From positions 275,713-339,712 of the forward strand of contig NPFB01000032.1 of NCBI GenBank assembly GCA_014084085.1: DNA of 64,000 nucleotides, read 5' to 3'. Below, piece after piece: positions 10,401 through 18,961 of this stretch (the first letter of the stretch is position 1; the number at the start of each line of letters is the position of its first letter). The notes under the pieces were generated by a model that ran no database searches, was not told where the DNA came from, and saw only the letters and a list, made by a program, of their open reading frames with translations. Origin of the DNA: Hondaea fermentalgiana. Taxonomy: Eukaryota > Sar > Bigyra > Thraustochytrida > Thraustochytriidae. Made by a program: the position numbers and the translations under genes.

Positions 10401-10579
10401 GCTTGCCAAGAAGGCAGTGTCGGCCTTTCACAGAGCAACGCGTCCTTTTGTGAATGCTCTTTACCTGGACGCTGCAGGTCAACATTCAATGGTCCATCAT
10501 TGTGATGACGCCATTGAGCAGGCACACCAATCTCTTCGCGTGGGCCGGGTCTTCGCCTACGTTCGGGTCGCGAAGACAT
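7463..10579 (-). CDS. ARM-like/coiled-coil protein with Tyr/Gln/His-rich repetitive tail
   Basis: The product is about 1038 residues. The first in-frame ATG is at 10579; the frame continues upstream only to a TTG. The N-terminal ~200 residues are basic and disordered. Residues ~210-420 are helical, with a segment resembling armadillo repeats (KCRQLAVRALESLS and GALVALCRAA). Residues ~400-660 are charged coiled coil, rich in Glu, Arg and Ala. The C-terminal third (~670-990) is extremely rich in Tyr, Gln, His, Asp, Glu and Asn, repeats YDNYYAE and EYDYNAYDQYQ, and resembles prion-like phase-separating tails. The protein ends with a Trp-containing motif, GWIWDEAQQMW. No enzyme motif was seen and the function is unknown. 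An assembly or condensate scaffold is only a guess. The reading frame is intact and ends at a TAG inside a 21-bp duplication. Confidence 0.75.
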   Translation of the reverse strand: MSSRPERRRRPGPREEIGVPAQWRHHNDGPLNVDLQRPGKEHSQKDALLCERPTLPSWQARRSEVSKKRAKPTRVVSSSKTFAHTLQRAMLTIPGQNVQSNTSPKPEKLLRLPQVLVSELSTEAIRTLETRQQEAAMNNFITACHKAARQMKKNPALPVNKTPESPPPRSRTTSILSAKPSLMPTKPLSTATLPPTFEHEMLVNCEIEARRGATPQKRLKACEQMFELALRSNQQEIFVHVPGVFEVLIELANHGQVCEKRDALFRWPRAKCRQLAVRALESLSLESTSQFVKREAIRRGALVALCRAATEATPAPLILETRYERIDSENKAIVNAVLKRVDHEGLVRSLPISIKRASQAAQELLRSELNRRTSNENIKVRHRDAELYCAQIRLDKDRSVEEKLLALRLEATAKAERTRCQRNLERLLSKSGQVVLSQLAVDLAEEQPPDLEEEALAVAKLAAVDAEKAKALQEKLDRERAAREREERRIWHEVTSSLDAVIFVVEAREYSRQIFLEDVLQNGVLVTIDRLEADRAQEAQRVKDCKTMEVEDALASLVRDDEHRKLREERDCMTAEDKEGVRKAIKRMPKDLRRQFLLQEEEYLRRCENRDVLREQKKIQAELLLMGEEDATALQLRTREMYAIKFEQHKIARELQPQAQDLSISASGDFALDLRSGEDSYEYYEHGHAAASEIVHDEYAQHDDSTMRNNTSGDLYNEYFGGAYGQGGQQQEGEKYAPFEYDANESGAYANYEVAQDQSAAHQGGDADGYDEDHTKYYAGHETSYSEGQAAYDNAYTDEHYGEHQHQEITPYDNYYAEHAEHADTAEYDYNAYDQYQEGDLAQCQNYAVQQEQAEYDNAYAGEQYDHQQHQHQDFAHYDNYYAENAHAVEYDYNAYDQYQAEGQYYEVQQTEPAQDYSAYYNEDASVVAHQEMQDNYYESAAANVGYTANTTGVEYPDEQTGYYDEYTGEYVQHTAFDNGHEHGTTTQMEQEETYAANDTIDQGQWENENFDAGEVTAQGWIWDEAQQMWVESIDNQT
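7882..8220 (-). repeat. 189-bp in-frame coding tandem repeat (Tyr-rich unit)
   Basis: The block starting at 7882 recurs at 8071, a period of 189 bases or 63 codons. Each unit encodes YDNAY, a His/Gln run, YDNYYAE and EYDYNAYDQYQ. The copies differ at synonymous and some nonsynonymous sites, so this is an older in-frame expansion of the tail. Confidence 0.8.
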
Positions 10580-11319
10580 TGTTGAGAGCGATGAGTGTGC
10601 GCCGCGTCCGCCAAGGTTCTTCTCTTTCACGTTCTCCACCCCGGGACAGACGATTACCTTTCGACTGCGCAAGCGAGGCTAATCTCCGCGAGGGAGAAGC
10701 AGCGGTCACCACCTCGCCTATTTCTCGTCTCCGTTTCAGTCTCGCTCAGGCTCGAGCGAAGGCGCGCCCGCGCCTGATTGTGTTGTGTTGTGCTGTGCTT
10801 TCGTTTTGGTTAAAAGGGGTGTGTACTCTTCACAACGCGGACCACAAGTTTCTAGTAGGCCTAGTAGGCTTACTATACTAGTATGATGTGGGTCAGAGGT
10901 TCTGTGCTTGACATGGAAAGGCGGCATAGCTCTACTTTGCATGCCTCCCGAGTGCGTTCCGCACCAATTAAAGATATCGCGTTGGACTTGCCGCGGCATC
11001 TTTTCAAGTGTATAAGGGAAGTCAAAGGATGCAAGGTCTATCTAATAAAAGGATCTTCTCTTATTCTGTTTTTCGGGGGAGGAGGAAAAGATAAAAGGCA
11101 GAAAGCAAGGGGGAAGGGACGAAAGGGGTAGGGGAGGATGAAGGCTAATGAAAGATGTTTCTCGCGCCGCTTCAGACTCTGCTTTGCGTTCATCCCGAAT
11201 GGATTCTCGCTTGACCTCACCTTACCGAGAGAAAGGAATGGCCTCCAGCTTGAACCGCGCGCGGCATGAACGTCCAGCATTGGACGAAGACCAAGACAAT
11301 TGGACCAAGGCAAAGTAAT
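10580..11319. other. Spacer: promoter of the ARM-like gene and 3' region of the phosphotransferase gene
   Basis: The flanking genes are both on the reverse strand. The stretch 10852-10883 is a cluster of CTAGTAGGC words followed by TACTATACTAGTA. A purine-rich G/A stretch at about 11075-11140 probably lies in the 3' region of the phosphotransferase gene. No coding sequence or RNA gene was seen. Confidence 0.6.
10871..10877 (-). promoter_or_regulatory. Candidate core promoter TATAGTA (ARM-like gene)
   Basis: TACTATA on the plus strand reads TATAGTA in the gene's sense. It sits 292 bases upstream of the ATG and is flanked by TAGTAGGC repeats. The same heptamer lies upstream of three other reverse-strand genes in the window. 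There is no direct evidence of a transcription start. Confidence 0.4.
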
Positions 11320-12591
11320 TTAGTCCTTCTTCTTGGGCCGAATCTTGAGCGGGTGGATGCCAAGCGCCTTGGCGAGATTTTTCACAGCAGAGAGAAAGTA
11401 AGCATGATGGAAGACAAAGCTCAGAAGAGCAAGTGCCCACCACCACGGTCCCTCAATAAGCTCCACAGGCTCGAAAAAGCGCGCGCCGATAAAGAAGAGA
11501 ATGAGAGGCCAGAAACCCGGCGGAAGATAGGGAAGAGGGCGGCGCGCTACGCGCATGAGCAGAACGCGGTCCATGAGATCGGCAAAACCAAAGCTTGCAA
11601 CGAAAACCAGTGCGCGCATCGCCGAGGCAGAGCGCGCAGAGTCGGAGATTTGCAAAGCAGAGTAGACGCAGGATGCCGCGAGAATAACGTAGGAGTGAAT
11701 CAGAAGCAGGTGAAACATGAGAGCCTTGATGCCAGAGCCAGTGACACCGTCCTTGACGTGCTGTGGACGGTCTTCTTGCTTGAGCAGAATGTAGGGACGG
11801 AGCGAGGCGAAGACGTATTGCGGGTAGTTGAAAAGGCAGCCAAAAAGTCCGCCTAGGAGAACAATGTTGCGCATGCTAAGGCGGCCATCGGAAAGATCAA
11901 TAGCCTGTGATTTGGGCACCATTCCAGCGCAGTCGATGTAGATGGCCCGGGCGAAGTCGGGTACCGGAACCGTAATGGATGTGAGCGCCTCGGGGCCAAA
12001 GATGCCTGCAGCAATGAGAGTAAGGATCATGGCCGTTTGAACCTCCATAACATCGAGGTCGAAAAACTTTTGGCGGCCAGAATGCACAAGGGTCATGTTA
12101 CTCATGAAAAAGTTTGTTTGTGCGACCAGAATGAAAACCCAGATCCACACCGAGTTGATACCGAAGGCGAATACGTCGGAGGTGACAATGCAAAGAAGTG
12201 CCGTCACGACTGCGTCTGCGCCGTGGTCCATGAGCTCTCCGAGCGCTGAGCCGGATCCCGTACGTCTCGCCTGTTTGCCATCCGAACCGTCGAGAGTCTG
12301 GTACATGAAGTAGAGCACGCCGCAGACGACGTATTTCCAATTTTCAAGGTTGCCGTCAAGGTTCGGGGATCCCGAGATGGTGATAATGTACGCAATCCAG
12401 ACGCAGGCATAGCCGCTGAGCGTAATCACGTTGGGCGCCAGCCATGTTGGGTACAGGAAAACGACCTTATTCCAGAACGCCTCAAGGTACAGGCGCTCGA
12501 AGAGAGAGAGCGTCGGGCTCGAGTACTTGTAGGCGTGGACAGCCGTTTCGAAGTCTTTCCACTCCTCCTCGCTCCGGACTGCGCTCAGCAT
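11320..12591 (-). CDS. CDP-alcohol phosphotransferase (ethanolamine/choline phosphotransferase family)
   Basis: The protein is 423 residues, starting at the ATG at 12591; the frame stays open further upstream only through low-complexity leader sequence. It catalyses the last step of the Kennedy pathway, moving phosphoethanolamine or phosphocholine from the CDP-alcohol to diacylglycerol in the ER membrane. The family signature DGx2ARx8Gx3Dx3D is complete at residues ~105-130 (DGSDGKQARRTGSG, then GELMDHGAD). It is preceded by LAPNVITLSGY and followed by several hydrophobic segments. The C-terminus is KKKD, which fits the KKxx dilysine signal for retrieval to the ER. The length matches yeast EPT1/CPT1 and human CEPT1. 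Ethanolamine versus choline preference cannot be read from sequence alone. A sense-strand GCAA-repeat tract lies immediately before the ATG. Confidence 0.93.
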   Translation of the reverse strand: MLSAVRSEEEWKDFETAVHAYKYSSPTLSLFERLYLEAFWNKVVFLYPTWLAPNVITLSGYACVWIAYIITISGSPNLDGNLENWKYVVCGVLYFMYQTLDGSDGKQARRTGSGSALGELMDHGADAVVTALLCIVTSDVFAFGINSVWIWVFILVAQTNFFMSNMTLVHSGRQKFFDLDVMEVQTAMILTLIAAGIFGPEALTSITVPVPDFARAIYIDCAGMVPKSQAIDLSDGRLSMRNIVLLGGLFGCLFNYPQYVFASLRPYILLKQEDRPQHVKDGVTGSGIKALMFHLLLIHSYVILAASCVYSALQISDSARSASAMRALVFVASFGFADLMDRVLLMRVARRPLPYLPPGFWPLILFFIGARFFEPVELIEGPWWWALALLSFVFHHAYFLSAVKNLAKALGIHPLKIRPKKKD

Positions 12592-12594
12592 CGT

Positions 12595-12640
12595 GCTCGC
12601 TCGCTTGCTTGCTTGCTTGCTCGCCTGCTTACTTGCCCAG
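12595..12640 (-). repeat. GCAA-type tetranucleotide tract in 5' leader
   Basis: In gene sense this is a run of GCAA, GCAG and GCGA units ending four bases before the phosphotransferase ATG. Related tracts lie in the leaders of DHCR24 (48187-48236) and the Dph6 fusion (56116-56142). Confidence 0.75.
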
Positions 12641-12880
12641 GCTTGGATAATGGTAATGGATGAACTTGAATTGGAATCACTTTTGGCGGAAGCAGAGCGG
12701 GGTGAAGGGGCGAAGCGCAGATAGGAACGTGGGACGGGAGCGGAGCGGGTGGTGAGTCCGAAGTAGAAAGGGGGAGAGGGTGGCAGGCGTAGACGCTCGT
12801 TCTCCTGATCGCTCTCGTCGGCACCCTGTGGTCGTGGCCGGCCGCTTTGGAGAAACAAAACAAAACGAAAAACACCAAAA

Positions 12881-12887
12881 TACTATA
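12881..12887 (-). promoter_or_regulatory. Candidate core promoter TATAGTA (phosphotransferase gene)
   Basis: TACTATA on the plus strand lies 290 bases upstream of the ATG at 12591. This is almost the same spacing as for the ARM-like gene (292). An A-rich stretch adjoins it. Transcription from here is inferred. Confidence 0.4.
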
Positions 12888-12953
12888 CTCGAGCTGCAAA
12901 ACAAACTGACACTGAGTCGGCAAGTTGGCTAAAAAAAATAAAATAGTAAGATC

Positions 12954-12980
12954 CACTCACTCACTCACTCACTCACTCAC
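12954..12980. repeat. (CACT)n microsatellite
   Basis: Nearly seven perfect CACT units in noncoding DNA. Confidence 0.9.
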
Positions 12981-13065
12981 ATGCGTGGCGTGTCGTGGCT
13001 GTAAAGGGAAGGAAGTAGGGTTGCAGAGACCTCGGCCTGGCTGGCGACCTAGGGAATGCAGCGGC

Positions 13066-13120
<55 letters not shown>
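13066..13120. repeat. (CAG)n microsatellite, about 18 units
   Basis: An uninterrupted CAG/GCA run in the spacer downstream of PP1. It is noncoding as far as can be seen. A similar run inside the VPS13B-like gene coincides with an assembly gap. Confidence 0.9.
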
Positions 13121-13122
<2 letters not shown>

Positions 13123-13683
13123 GCAGTGGTTGGAGCGTGCCCGAGCGGATCAAGAGAAAATGGTATAAATTTGCGATGTCGATTTTAATTTTGCGGCGCT
13201 CAATTCGGGTACCGCACAGTATTGGGCGGGGCAGGTAGTGAGGGTGCGGGATCGTAAGTAAGTGATGGGCACAGCAGCCGCAACGTATGCTTAGCTTGTG
13301 GGTCATGGTCGGCTTGGAGCTTGAAGAGGAATAAGATGGAAAAAGGTGAAAGAAAGAAAGAAAGAAAGAGCTCCAGCTGGGAGCTTTGACTGACGTGCTG
13401 GCTAGCTGGCTCTGCCTCAAAGGAAGGATTTGAAAAAGGATGCCACTCGTGCAAGCAAGAAAGCAAGCAAGCATGCATGGAAAGGCTGACTTGCGGAGTA
13501 TAAGGCAGATGGAAGAAAGGGTTGCATCCATCCATGAGTTCATCATTCGCAGGTCTACAGCAAGAGAAAGAGCGCGCCGAAACGTCTTGGCACCACACGC
13601 TGCGAACGAGAGAGAAGGTGACATGTTGGGAAAGAGTGGCGCAGTTTGAAGAAGTACAGGAGCAAGCGTCGTGTTCTCAATGT

Positions 13684-14823
13684 TCATTTGCGCTTGACCA
13701 CGCCCTTGGAACTCGCAGGCTTGAGGACCGAGAAGGAGCACATGAGGTCCTGCGAGACACTCATCATACCACCGGCATTCTCGAACTCGCCACAATAGTT
13801 TGGAGCAGAGAAGATGGTGACAAGCTTGCGGTCGGCCTGAAACTCGTAGCCGTCCTCGACGACTTGATGCGCTCGGCAAATGAGGTCCAGGTCATGCTTG
13901 GTGAGAAAATCGCAAATGACATCCGCACCGAACGTGTACGATACACCACGATCCGAGTGCGCCCAGCCGACGAGGTCTCGGTCCGGATCAGCCCAAAGAA
14001 GGTCGCACAGGAGACCTTCGTCTGGGACATTGCAGGGCCGCGCAATTAGGTTGATTTGATGCAGGTCGATAAGCTCGTTTGACAGGCCGCCGTGCATGCA
14101 GAGAATCTTGTCCTCCACAAGACTTGCGACAGGGAGGCAATTGAAGACGTCGCCAAAGGTGCGCCATAGCTTGATTGAGTAGCGCCGCTTACATTCGTCA
14201 TAGAACCCGTAGATGCTGTGAGTGTTTCGATTTTCAAGAGCGCAATGTTGGTTCGTTAGTGGTCTGCGCGATGCTCGCATGCGTTTGCGATTCGATTTTG
14301 AGAGTTGTTGCTGACTTTTCTTTCTTTCTTCCCTTCGAAACAGAATATCGAAAAGGAAGGACGGCGTGTGTATGTCCATATTTTAAAAGAGGGGCGACGA
14401 CAATTGTGCGCGAGGCGTGACTTACCGGTTGATAGAACTGCTCTCGTGGTTTCCCCGCAAGAGAAAAAAGTTTTCTGGGTACTTGATCTTATAGCAGAGC
14501 AACAGGCAGATTGTTTCGATGCTCTGCGAGGCGCGATCCACATAGTCTCCGAGAAAGAGATAATTGGCCATGGGCGGGAAACCTCCCATTTCGAAGAGTC
14601 GCAGCAGATCATAGTACTGACCATGGATATCTCCGCAGATGTTAATGGGTCCCCGGATCTCCAACAGCATTCGCTGGTTCAGTAGGACCTCGCGAGCCTT
14701 GGCGAGGATCGCCACGATGTCATCCTGCGCGAGGTCGACCTGGGTGCCGGGTTTGGCCTTGCGCACGGAGAGCAGCTTGGAGATGATCGCGTCCACCTCC
14801 AGAACCCTGGTGGCGCCCGCCAT
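13684..14823 (-). CDS. PPP1C: Serine/threonine protein phosphatase PP1 catalytic subunit (two exons)
   Basis: Exons are 14426-14823 and 13684-14215, joined across a 210-base intron to give 309 residues. PP1 removes phosphate from Ser/Thr, with specificity set by regulatory subunits. All metal and catalytic motifs are present: GDIHG at residues 64-68, GDYVDR at 92-97, RGNHE at ~122-126, the active-site His in CMHGGLS, and SAPNYCGEF near the C-terminus. The match to PP1 rather than PP2A is clear from [12 protein letters not shown] and from overall length (human PP1 alpha is 330). Differences from the usual PP1 are VDRASQS for VDRGKQS and NHESSSINR for NHECASINR. The tail ends in VVKRK without the TPPR phosphorylation motif of animal isoforms. 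The reading frame is restored exactly by the proposed splice (codon CG|C, Arg). Confidence 0.97.
14216..14425 (-). other. Spliceosomal intron in PP1
   Basis: The donor reads CCG|GTAAGT and the acceptor CACTCACAG|CATC in gene sense. A CACTAAC branch-site candidate at 14255-14261 lies about 40 bases before the acceptor. Removing the intron joins SINR to IYGFYDE exactly as in other PP1 proteins. It is the only well-supported intron in the window. Confidence 0.93.
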
Positions 14824-14845
14824 GGTGCTCGCGGCTCGCTACGGT

Positions 14846-14895
14846 GTGGCGTGGCGTGGCGTGGCGTGGCGTGGCGTGGCGTGGCGTGGCGTGGC
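14846..14895. repeat. (GTGGC)10 pentanucleotide repeat in PP1 leader
   Basis: Ten perfect GTGGC units end 23 bases from the PP1 start codon. They read (GCCAC)10 in gene sense and are probably transcribed as 5' UTR. Confidence 0.93.
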
Positions 14896-15506
14896 TCTGG
14901 CGCAGGGACCTGCGCCGGCTCGCTCGCTCGCTCGCTGGATTTCGCCGCGGAGAGGGCGAACGGGGCCGCTGCGCTTCCCGCCGGGCGGGCACGAGCGGGG
15001 GCAGAAGGGGGGCGGGGTAGCGGCGCCGTGCACGCGAGACGCGGCGTTGGCCGGCCGGACGGACGGATGCCTGCGGCTGCCTCTCTCTGCCTGCTTGCCT
15101 CGGCCGTGGACGGATGGCTGGATGACTGCCCGAGCGAATGGATGAAGAACGACCGCGGCCTGCCCGGTCTCGCTCGCTGCCAGCTGGACGGACGCGCGCG
15201 GGGCGTGCGCTCGCCCTTCCTCCCTCCTTCCTGCTCGCGCGCTCGCTCCCTCGGCCTCTGCCGGAGCGGCGGTGCGCGGGCGCGGCGCGGCGCGGCGTGC
15301 TTCGCGCCTGCCTGCCTGCTGCCTGCTGCCTGCTGCCTGCGCCTTCTTTGCAAGTCTGCCTCTCTCTCTCTCTCCCTCGCTCTCCCCTCTCTCGGGCTCG
15401 CCTCGCCGCCTTCGCTGCTGCGCCTTGCGCCTCCCCTGCTTGCCGCGCTGCGCCGGCGAGGCGGCGGGAGGGAGGAGGGAGGAGGGCGCGAGGAGGGCGC
15501 GAGGGC

Positions 15507-15606
15507 NNNNNNNNNNNNNNNNNNNNNNNNNNNNNNNNNNNNNNNNNNNNNNNNNNNNNNNNNNNNNNNNNNNNNNNNNNNNNNNNNNNNNNNNNNNNNN
15601 NNNNNN
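15507..15606. other. Assembly gap (100 N)
   Basis: Exactly 100 N, flanked by GGAGGGCGCGAGG-type repeats. The round size suggests a placeholder of unknown true length. Confidence 0.98.
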
Positions 15607-16869
15607 GCGGGGCGGCGAGGGACTGACGAGGCCGGGCGCGCCGAGAGGGTGGGCGCGGCGCCACCCCCCAAGCTAGGCCGCGGCCGCCGTTCTCCGCCGT
15701 TCCTCGACGTGCTAGAGGGGGTAGAGAAGAACGGGAGAGAACCGGTAAAGAATGATCTGCGCAGGAAGACTAGGCGCGCAAGGAGGGAGGCCTGCGCAGG
15801 ATTGACAGAGACCGGGCGTAGCTGGGGGGGGCCTTGATGTATCCGTTGAGAATGCTGTGGACTCGGACTGTGTGCCGCGTCAGCGAGACGGAAACGTAGA
15901 CAGGCAGGCAGGCTGCGGCGCGGCACTGGCTTATCGGAGACAGACCGGCTGGCTGTCCATGCTGCCTTGCGGCGATCGCTGTGTAGTCATGCTCTTGCTT
16001 TCTTTTCTTGTTTTCTTGTTTGTTTATTTGGTTGGTTGGTTGGTTGTTTGATCAACAAACACTGTGGGATGGATGGCCTTGCGCTCCTTGCGCTTCTGGC
16101 GCTCTTGAACACGAAGCCAAGGTCGCAGCTGTAGCTGCTGCAGCGTAGCTTTTCTTCCTCCCAAAGAATAACAATCGATGCTCCGGAAAATGCGCGGCCA
16201 GTGCAAGCATGTATGCAAATTTCAGAGGCGAAATTTTGACCATTGGAGCAGCCTTGCCAGCTTGCTCTGTCATCAAACGAATAACTGTAAACACCCACCC
16301 TCCTACACCGTAGCTTTTCTGAGTAAATCGAACGGCCAGAAATGGTTTCGCCCTCCTAGTGTATGGCCTTCCTTGGGGGCCGGTCCACAGCAGCACGCAG
16401 TTGTTTTCATCGATCGCACCAGCCTCGAGCGCTAGGTAGTTACAGACCTGAGAGGCAGGCCTTCCAGCCCTTTTCCCTGCCTTTTCATTCAAGAAAAACA
16501 GACTCGAATCGCAAAAGTCAGCAATTCATCTAATTTATGGCCTCAACCTCGACCTGGTCTTCTTCTGGCAGCGGCCAAGCATCATTCATCTCACCATGGC
16601 CATTTGTGCGGGCGGCGGACGCTCTCCTTGAATACTTTGGAGCCGCACTTTGTTTGGGCGAACCAAGATCTACGAGTTTTGATCACCTGTCAATCAGATC
16701 TCTCCTGGCTTTGCCACGGCTGTCGCTCAGCTCAGTCTGCCGCCGCTGCCGCCGCTGCAGCAGTAGCAGCAACAGCAGCAGTAACAGCCGGAGGAGCCAC
16801 GGCAGCTTTGGCCACTGTAGCCGACGGCGTTGGCCCCGGCCGTGTTCAAGTTCACAACGAAGCGCGACC

Positions 16870-18735
16870 ATGCCAAGGACACGTAGCGCCGCGGCCACGG
16901 CGCTGCTGACACTACAGCTCGCCGCGCTGCTTGCTCCGCAGCTCACGAGGGTGGCAGCAGCGGCGACGGCGGCGACTGCGCGCCCTGGAGATGTCTTCAA
17001 AGACCGTGCCTTGTGCGAGCTGCTCGAGTGGCCGTGCATTGATAACGGCGAACTTCCGGACCTTGCCGCCTTCGTTCACGAAGAGCTCGTGGCGAGCGAG
17101 TGCATGAAATCCTGCCTACCTCCGGAGTTAGAGCACCTTCATCGGCAGTACGCCGCTCAGCATCAAGCTGAAGGCGACGAAAATGACGACGAACACGAAG
17201 AGACGGTGCGAGCTGCAGCAGACAACGACGAGTCCTCTGCCCCTCACACCAGCGAAGAACCTTCTGATGAGCGGGAACCTGTCGACGCCATGGCAATGGA
17301 CGCCCTTTGGCACTGCGAGGTCGAGTGCAAGGCACTCGAGGAAATTCCTCGTGCACAGGTGCCTCGCCTTTTTGAAAAGAACAAGCATGGACGCTACCTC
17401 GTTCTCTGGGAATCTCGTGTCTTTGCGCACCCGGACCACTCGCGCCAAGCGCGAAGCGAGCTCGCAAAGCTTGCTTCGGACCTACGCAAACAAAAGCACA
17501 GTCAGCTTAGTCCCATCATCTACCGCTATGCCGGCTGGCACCCAAATGATGCAGACGTCATGGCATGGTGGCGTGACCAACATGCCTCCGCGTCCCAGCA
17601 AAGACCTTGGCAAAGCGTGCCAGAATCATTCGGTGGATGGGGTAGAGCTACCATGAGCCTTATTGAAGACGGAGAAATTGTCTGGGACGTCTTCGATGTC
17701 GTCCACAGCTCCAAACACTGGCGCTTCCTTCATGAGTTCGACTTTGGGAATGAGGATATTCTGCGCGAGCTCGATCCTTTCGGCGTCGCGGGTGATCTCG
17801 CCGGGGCCCTTCATTATATTCTCGAGCGATTCGATCAACCCCAGTCTCGTGAGCGCCTTCCACTTCAGGCATGCCTTCAGGTTGCGCGCATTGTCCTCGG
17901 GCCGCGCTTCAAGCAAGACCTCGTTCACGGCAAGGATGAGCATCACATGGAAGCGCTAGCAGAGTTTTGCGAAGATATTCACGAAGATGACGAACAGGAG
18001 CTTACCGCGCATCGTGGAGACATTGATTACGAACGTTATGCTCTCATGGTGAAGCAAATGGGTGTCGTCGACTCCGAGGGCACGCTTTGGAAGCATGCGC
18101 TTACCACATGGCGTTCAGTGATGAGCTTTCAACAAAACGAAGCTCGTCGATTCGCCAAACAATCCCAGCAGCCAACCGATAATGATGGCACGCCCGGAAC
18201 TGCTTCCAGTCGGAACGCAGATATTGCCCTCATGGCCTCCATCGTGCCAGTGTACGAAGGAGGCATTGAGGGCGATCTTGGCGTCGGCGATCGCCAAGAG
18301 GCCCTCATGGTTTCCCTTTGCTACAAGAATGCAAGCATCCCAGAGGGCATCACGGAGGATCGTTATGCGACACACGGCAAGCACGTCCAATCTTCCGTCA
18401 ATACGGATGTCTTCCTTGCAGTTGTGCCCTGTGAGGATCTGTCCACACGGCAGGTTCTCCGCTGCATCAAGGCCATTCTAGCGGATGCACGCGCGGGTAG
18501 TCTCGATCTTGAGATCAGTCGCCAAGGGGGACGCTTCAGTGTTGTCGACCTTATTTTTGGCGTTGGTTTCGTTGGCAAGCCCGAGTACGCTGCGATCCAG
18601 CCGTATTGGAGTGCAGACTCGGCTATTCCGGGTCAGGGCGAGTTTCCCGCTGATCACGTCACAGAAAAGTACGCCAACGAGCACCAAAGGAGAAATAAGA
18701 AGCCCAGTAAAATGGTGTTCAAGGACGAGCTCTAG
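16870..18735 (+). CDS. Orphan ER-luminal protein with signal peptide and C-terminal KDEL
   Basis: The product is 621 residues. The frame is open from 16537, but the first ~110 codons encode Ser/Arg/Cys-biased sequence. The ATG at 16870 immediately begins a classical signal peptide: a basic start, a hydrophobic core TALLTLQLAALLAP, then AAAATA as cleavage region. The last four residues are KDEL, so the mature protein should be retained in the ER lumen. The N-terminal domain has paired cysteines (CELLEWPC, ECMKSC, WHCEVEC) suited to disulfides, then an acidic linker. A long folded region (~190-600) contains IIYRYAGWHPNDADVMAWW and VDLIFGVGFVGKPEY. I recognise no family. It could be a folding factor or a lumenal enzyme, but nothing seen decides this. 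Confidence 0.8.
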   Translation: MPRTRSAAATALLTLQLAALLAPQLTRVAAAATAATARPGDVFKDRALCELLEWPCIDNGELPDLAAFVHEELVASECMKSCLPPELEHLHRQYAAQHQAEGDENDDEHEETVRAAADNDESSAPHTSEEPSDEREPVDAMAMDALWHCEVECKALEEIPRAQVPRLFEKNKHGRYLVLWESRVFAHPDHSRQARSELAKLASDLRKQKHSQLSPIIYRYAGWHPNDADVMAWWRDQHASASQQRPWQSVPESFGGWGRATMSLIEDGEIVWDVFDVVHSSKHWRFLHEFDFGNEDILRELDPFGVAGDLAGALHYILERFDQPQSRERLPLQACLQVARIVLGPRFKQDLVHGKDEHHMEALAEFCEDIHEDDEQELTAHRGDIDYERYALMVKQMGVVDSEGTLWKHALTTWRSVMSFQQNEARRFAKQSQQPTDNDGTPGTASSRNADIALMASIVPVYEGGIEGDLGVGDRQEALMVSLCYKNASIPEGITEDRYATHGKHVQSSVNTDVFLAVVPCEDLSTRQVLRCIKAILADARAGSLDLEISRQGGRFSVVDLIFGVGFVGKPEYAAIQPYWSADSAIPGQGEFPADHVTEKYANEHQRRNKKPSKMVFKDEL

Positions 18736-18961
18736 CATGAGTCTTTTGCCAGCATACAAGTTTGGGCTGCTTTCTACTTTTCTTGTCTTTTTTATTTCTT
18801 TCCTTTTGACGATGAGAGCTCTCGCACGCCCAATTCCTTTGATTGATTTTGCTCGATAGTATTCACCATCAACTCCTTTGCTATTTGAATTGCGAATGTG
18901 CAAAACAGAACCTTTTTTAACTTTTGAAAAGTTATCTCTATTTGATGGCGTATTGCTCGAC

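Larger units (their letters stand above)
12592..13683. other. Spacer: phosphotransferase promoter/leader and PP1 3' region
   Basis: From the 12591 side: a CTTG/CTCG repeat (GCAA in gene sense) at 12595-12640; a candidate TATAGTA element at 12881-12887; a (CACT)n microsatellite at 12954-12980; and a (CAG)n run at 13066-13120. A helix-prone stretch at 13134-13215 is discussed among the rejected items. No convincing gene was seen; short Gln or Ala ORFs come from the CAG run. Confidence 0.6.
14824..16869. other. Divergent spacer between PP1 and the KDEL protein gene
   Basis: About 2 kb of promoter and leader for both genes, interrupted by a 100-N gap at 15507-15606. The PP1 side is GC-rich and full of short repeats: (GTGGC)10, CGCT runs, GCCTGCCT runs and CT runs at 15360-15395. 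The region from 15840 to 16530 is less GC-rich, with T-rich and TTGG repeats at 16005-16050. Open frames here are compositionally biased and show no domain. No gene was called. Confidence 0.55.

Noticed and set aside
13134..13215. tRNA-like stretch (TGCCCGAGCGGATCAAGAG resembles a Leu/Ser tRNA D-arm)
   Set aside because: No anticodon stem, no T-loop box (GGTTCGANNC) and no acceptor pairing at the right distance. The apparent pairing is a simple GAGCG/CGCTC and CCCGA/TCGGG hairpin.
14679..15926. Long reverse-strand open frame running through the N gap and overlapping PP1
   Set aside because: Arg/Pro/Ala-biased translation of GC-rich leader in the wrong frame relative to PP1, with 100 N inside and no domain.
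16052..16492. 146-codon reverse open frame in the PP1/KDEL-gene spacer
   Set aside because: No recognisable domain and no supporting context; its length is expected by chance.
16537..16869. N-terminal extension of the KDEL protein
   Set aside because: The extension is Ser/Arg/Cys low complexity and would bury the signal peptide. The ATG at 16870 gives a normal leader.
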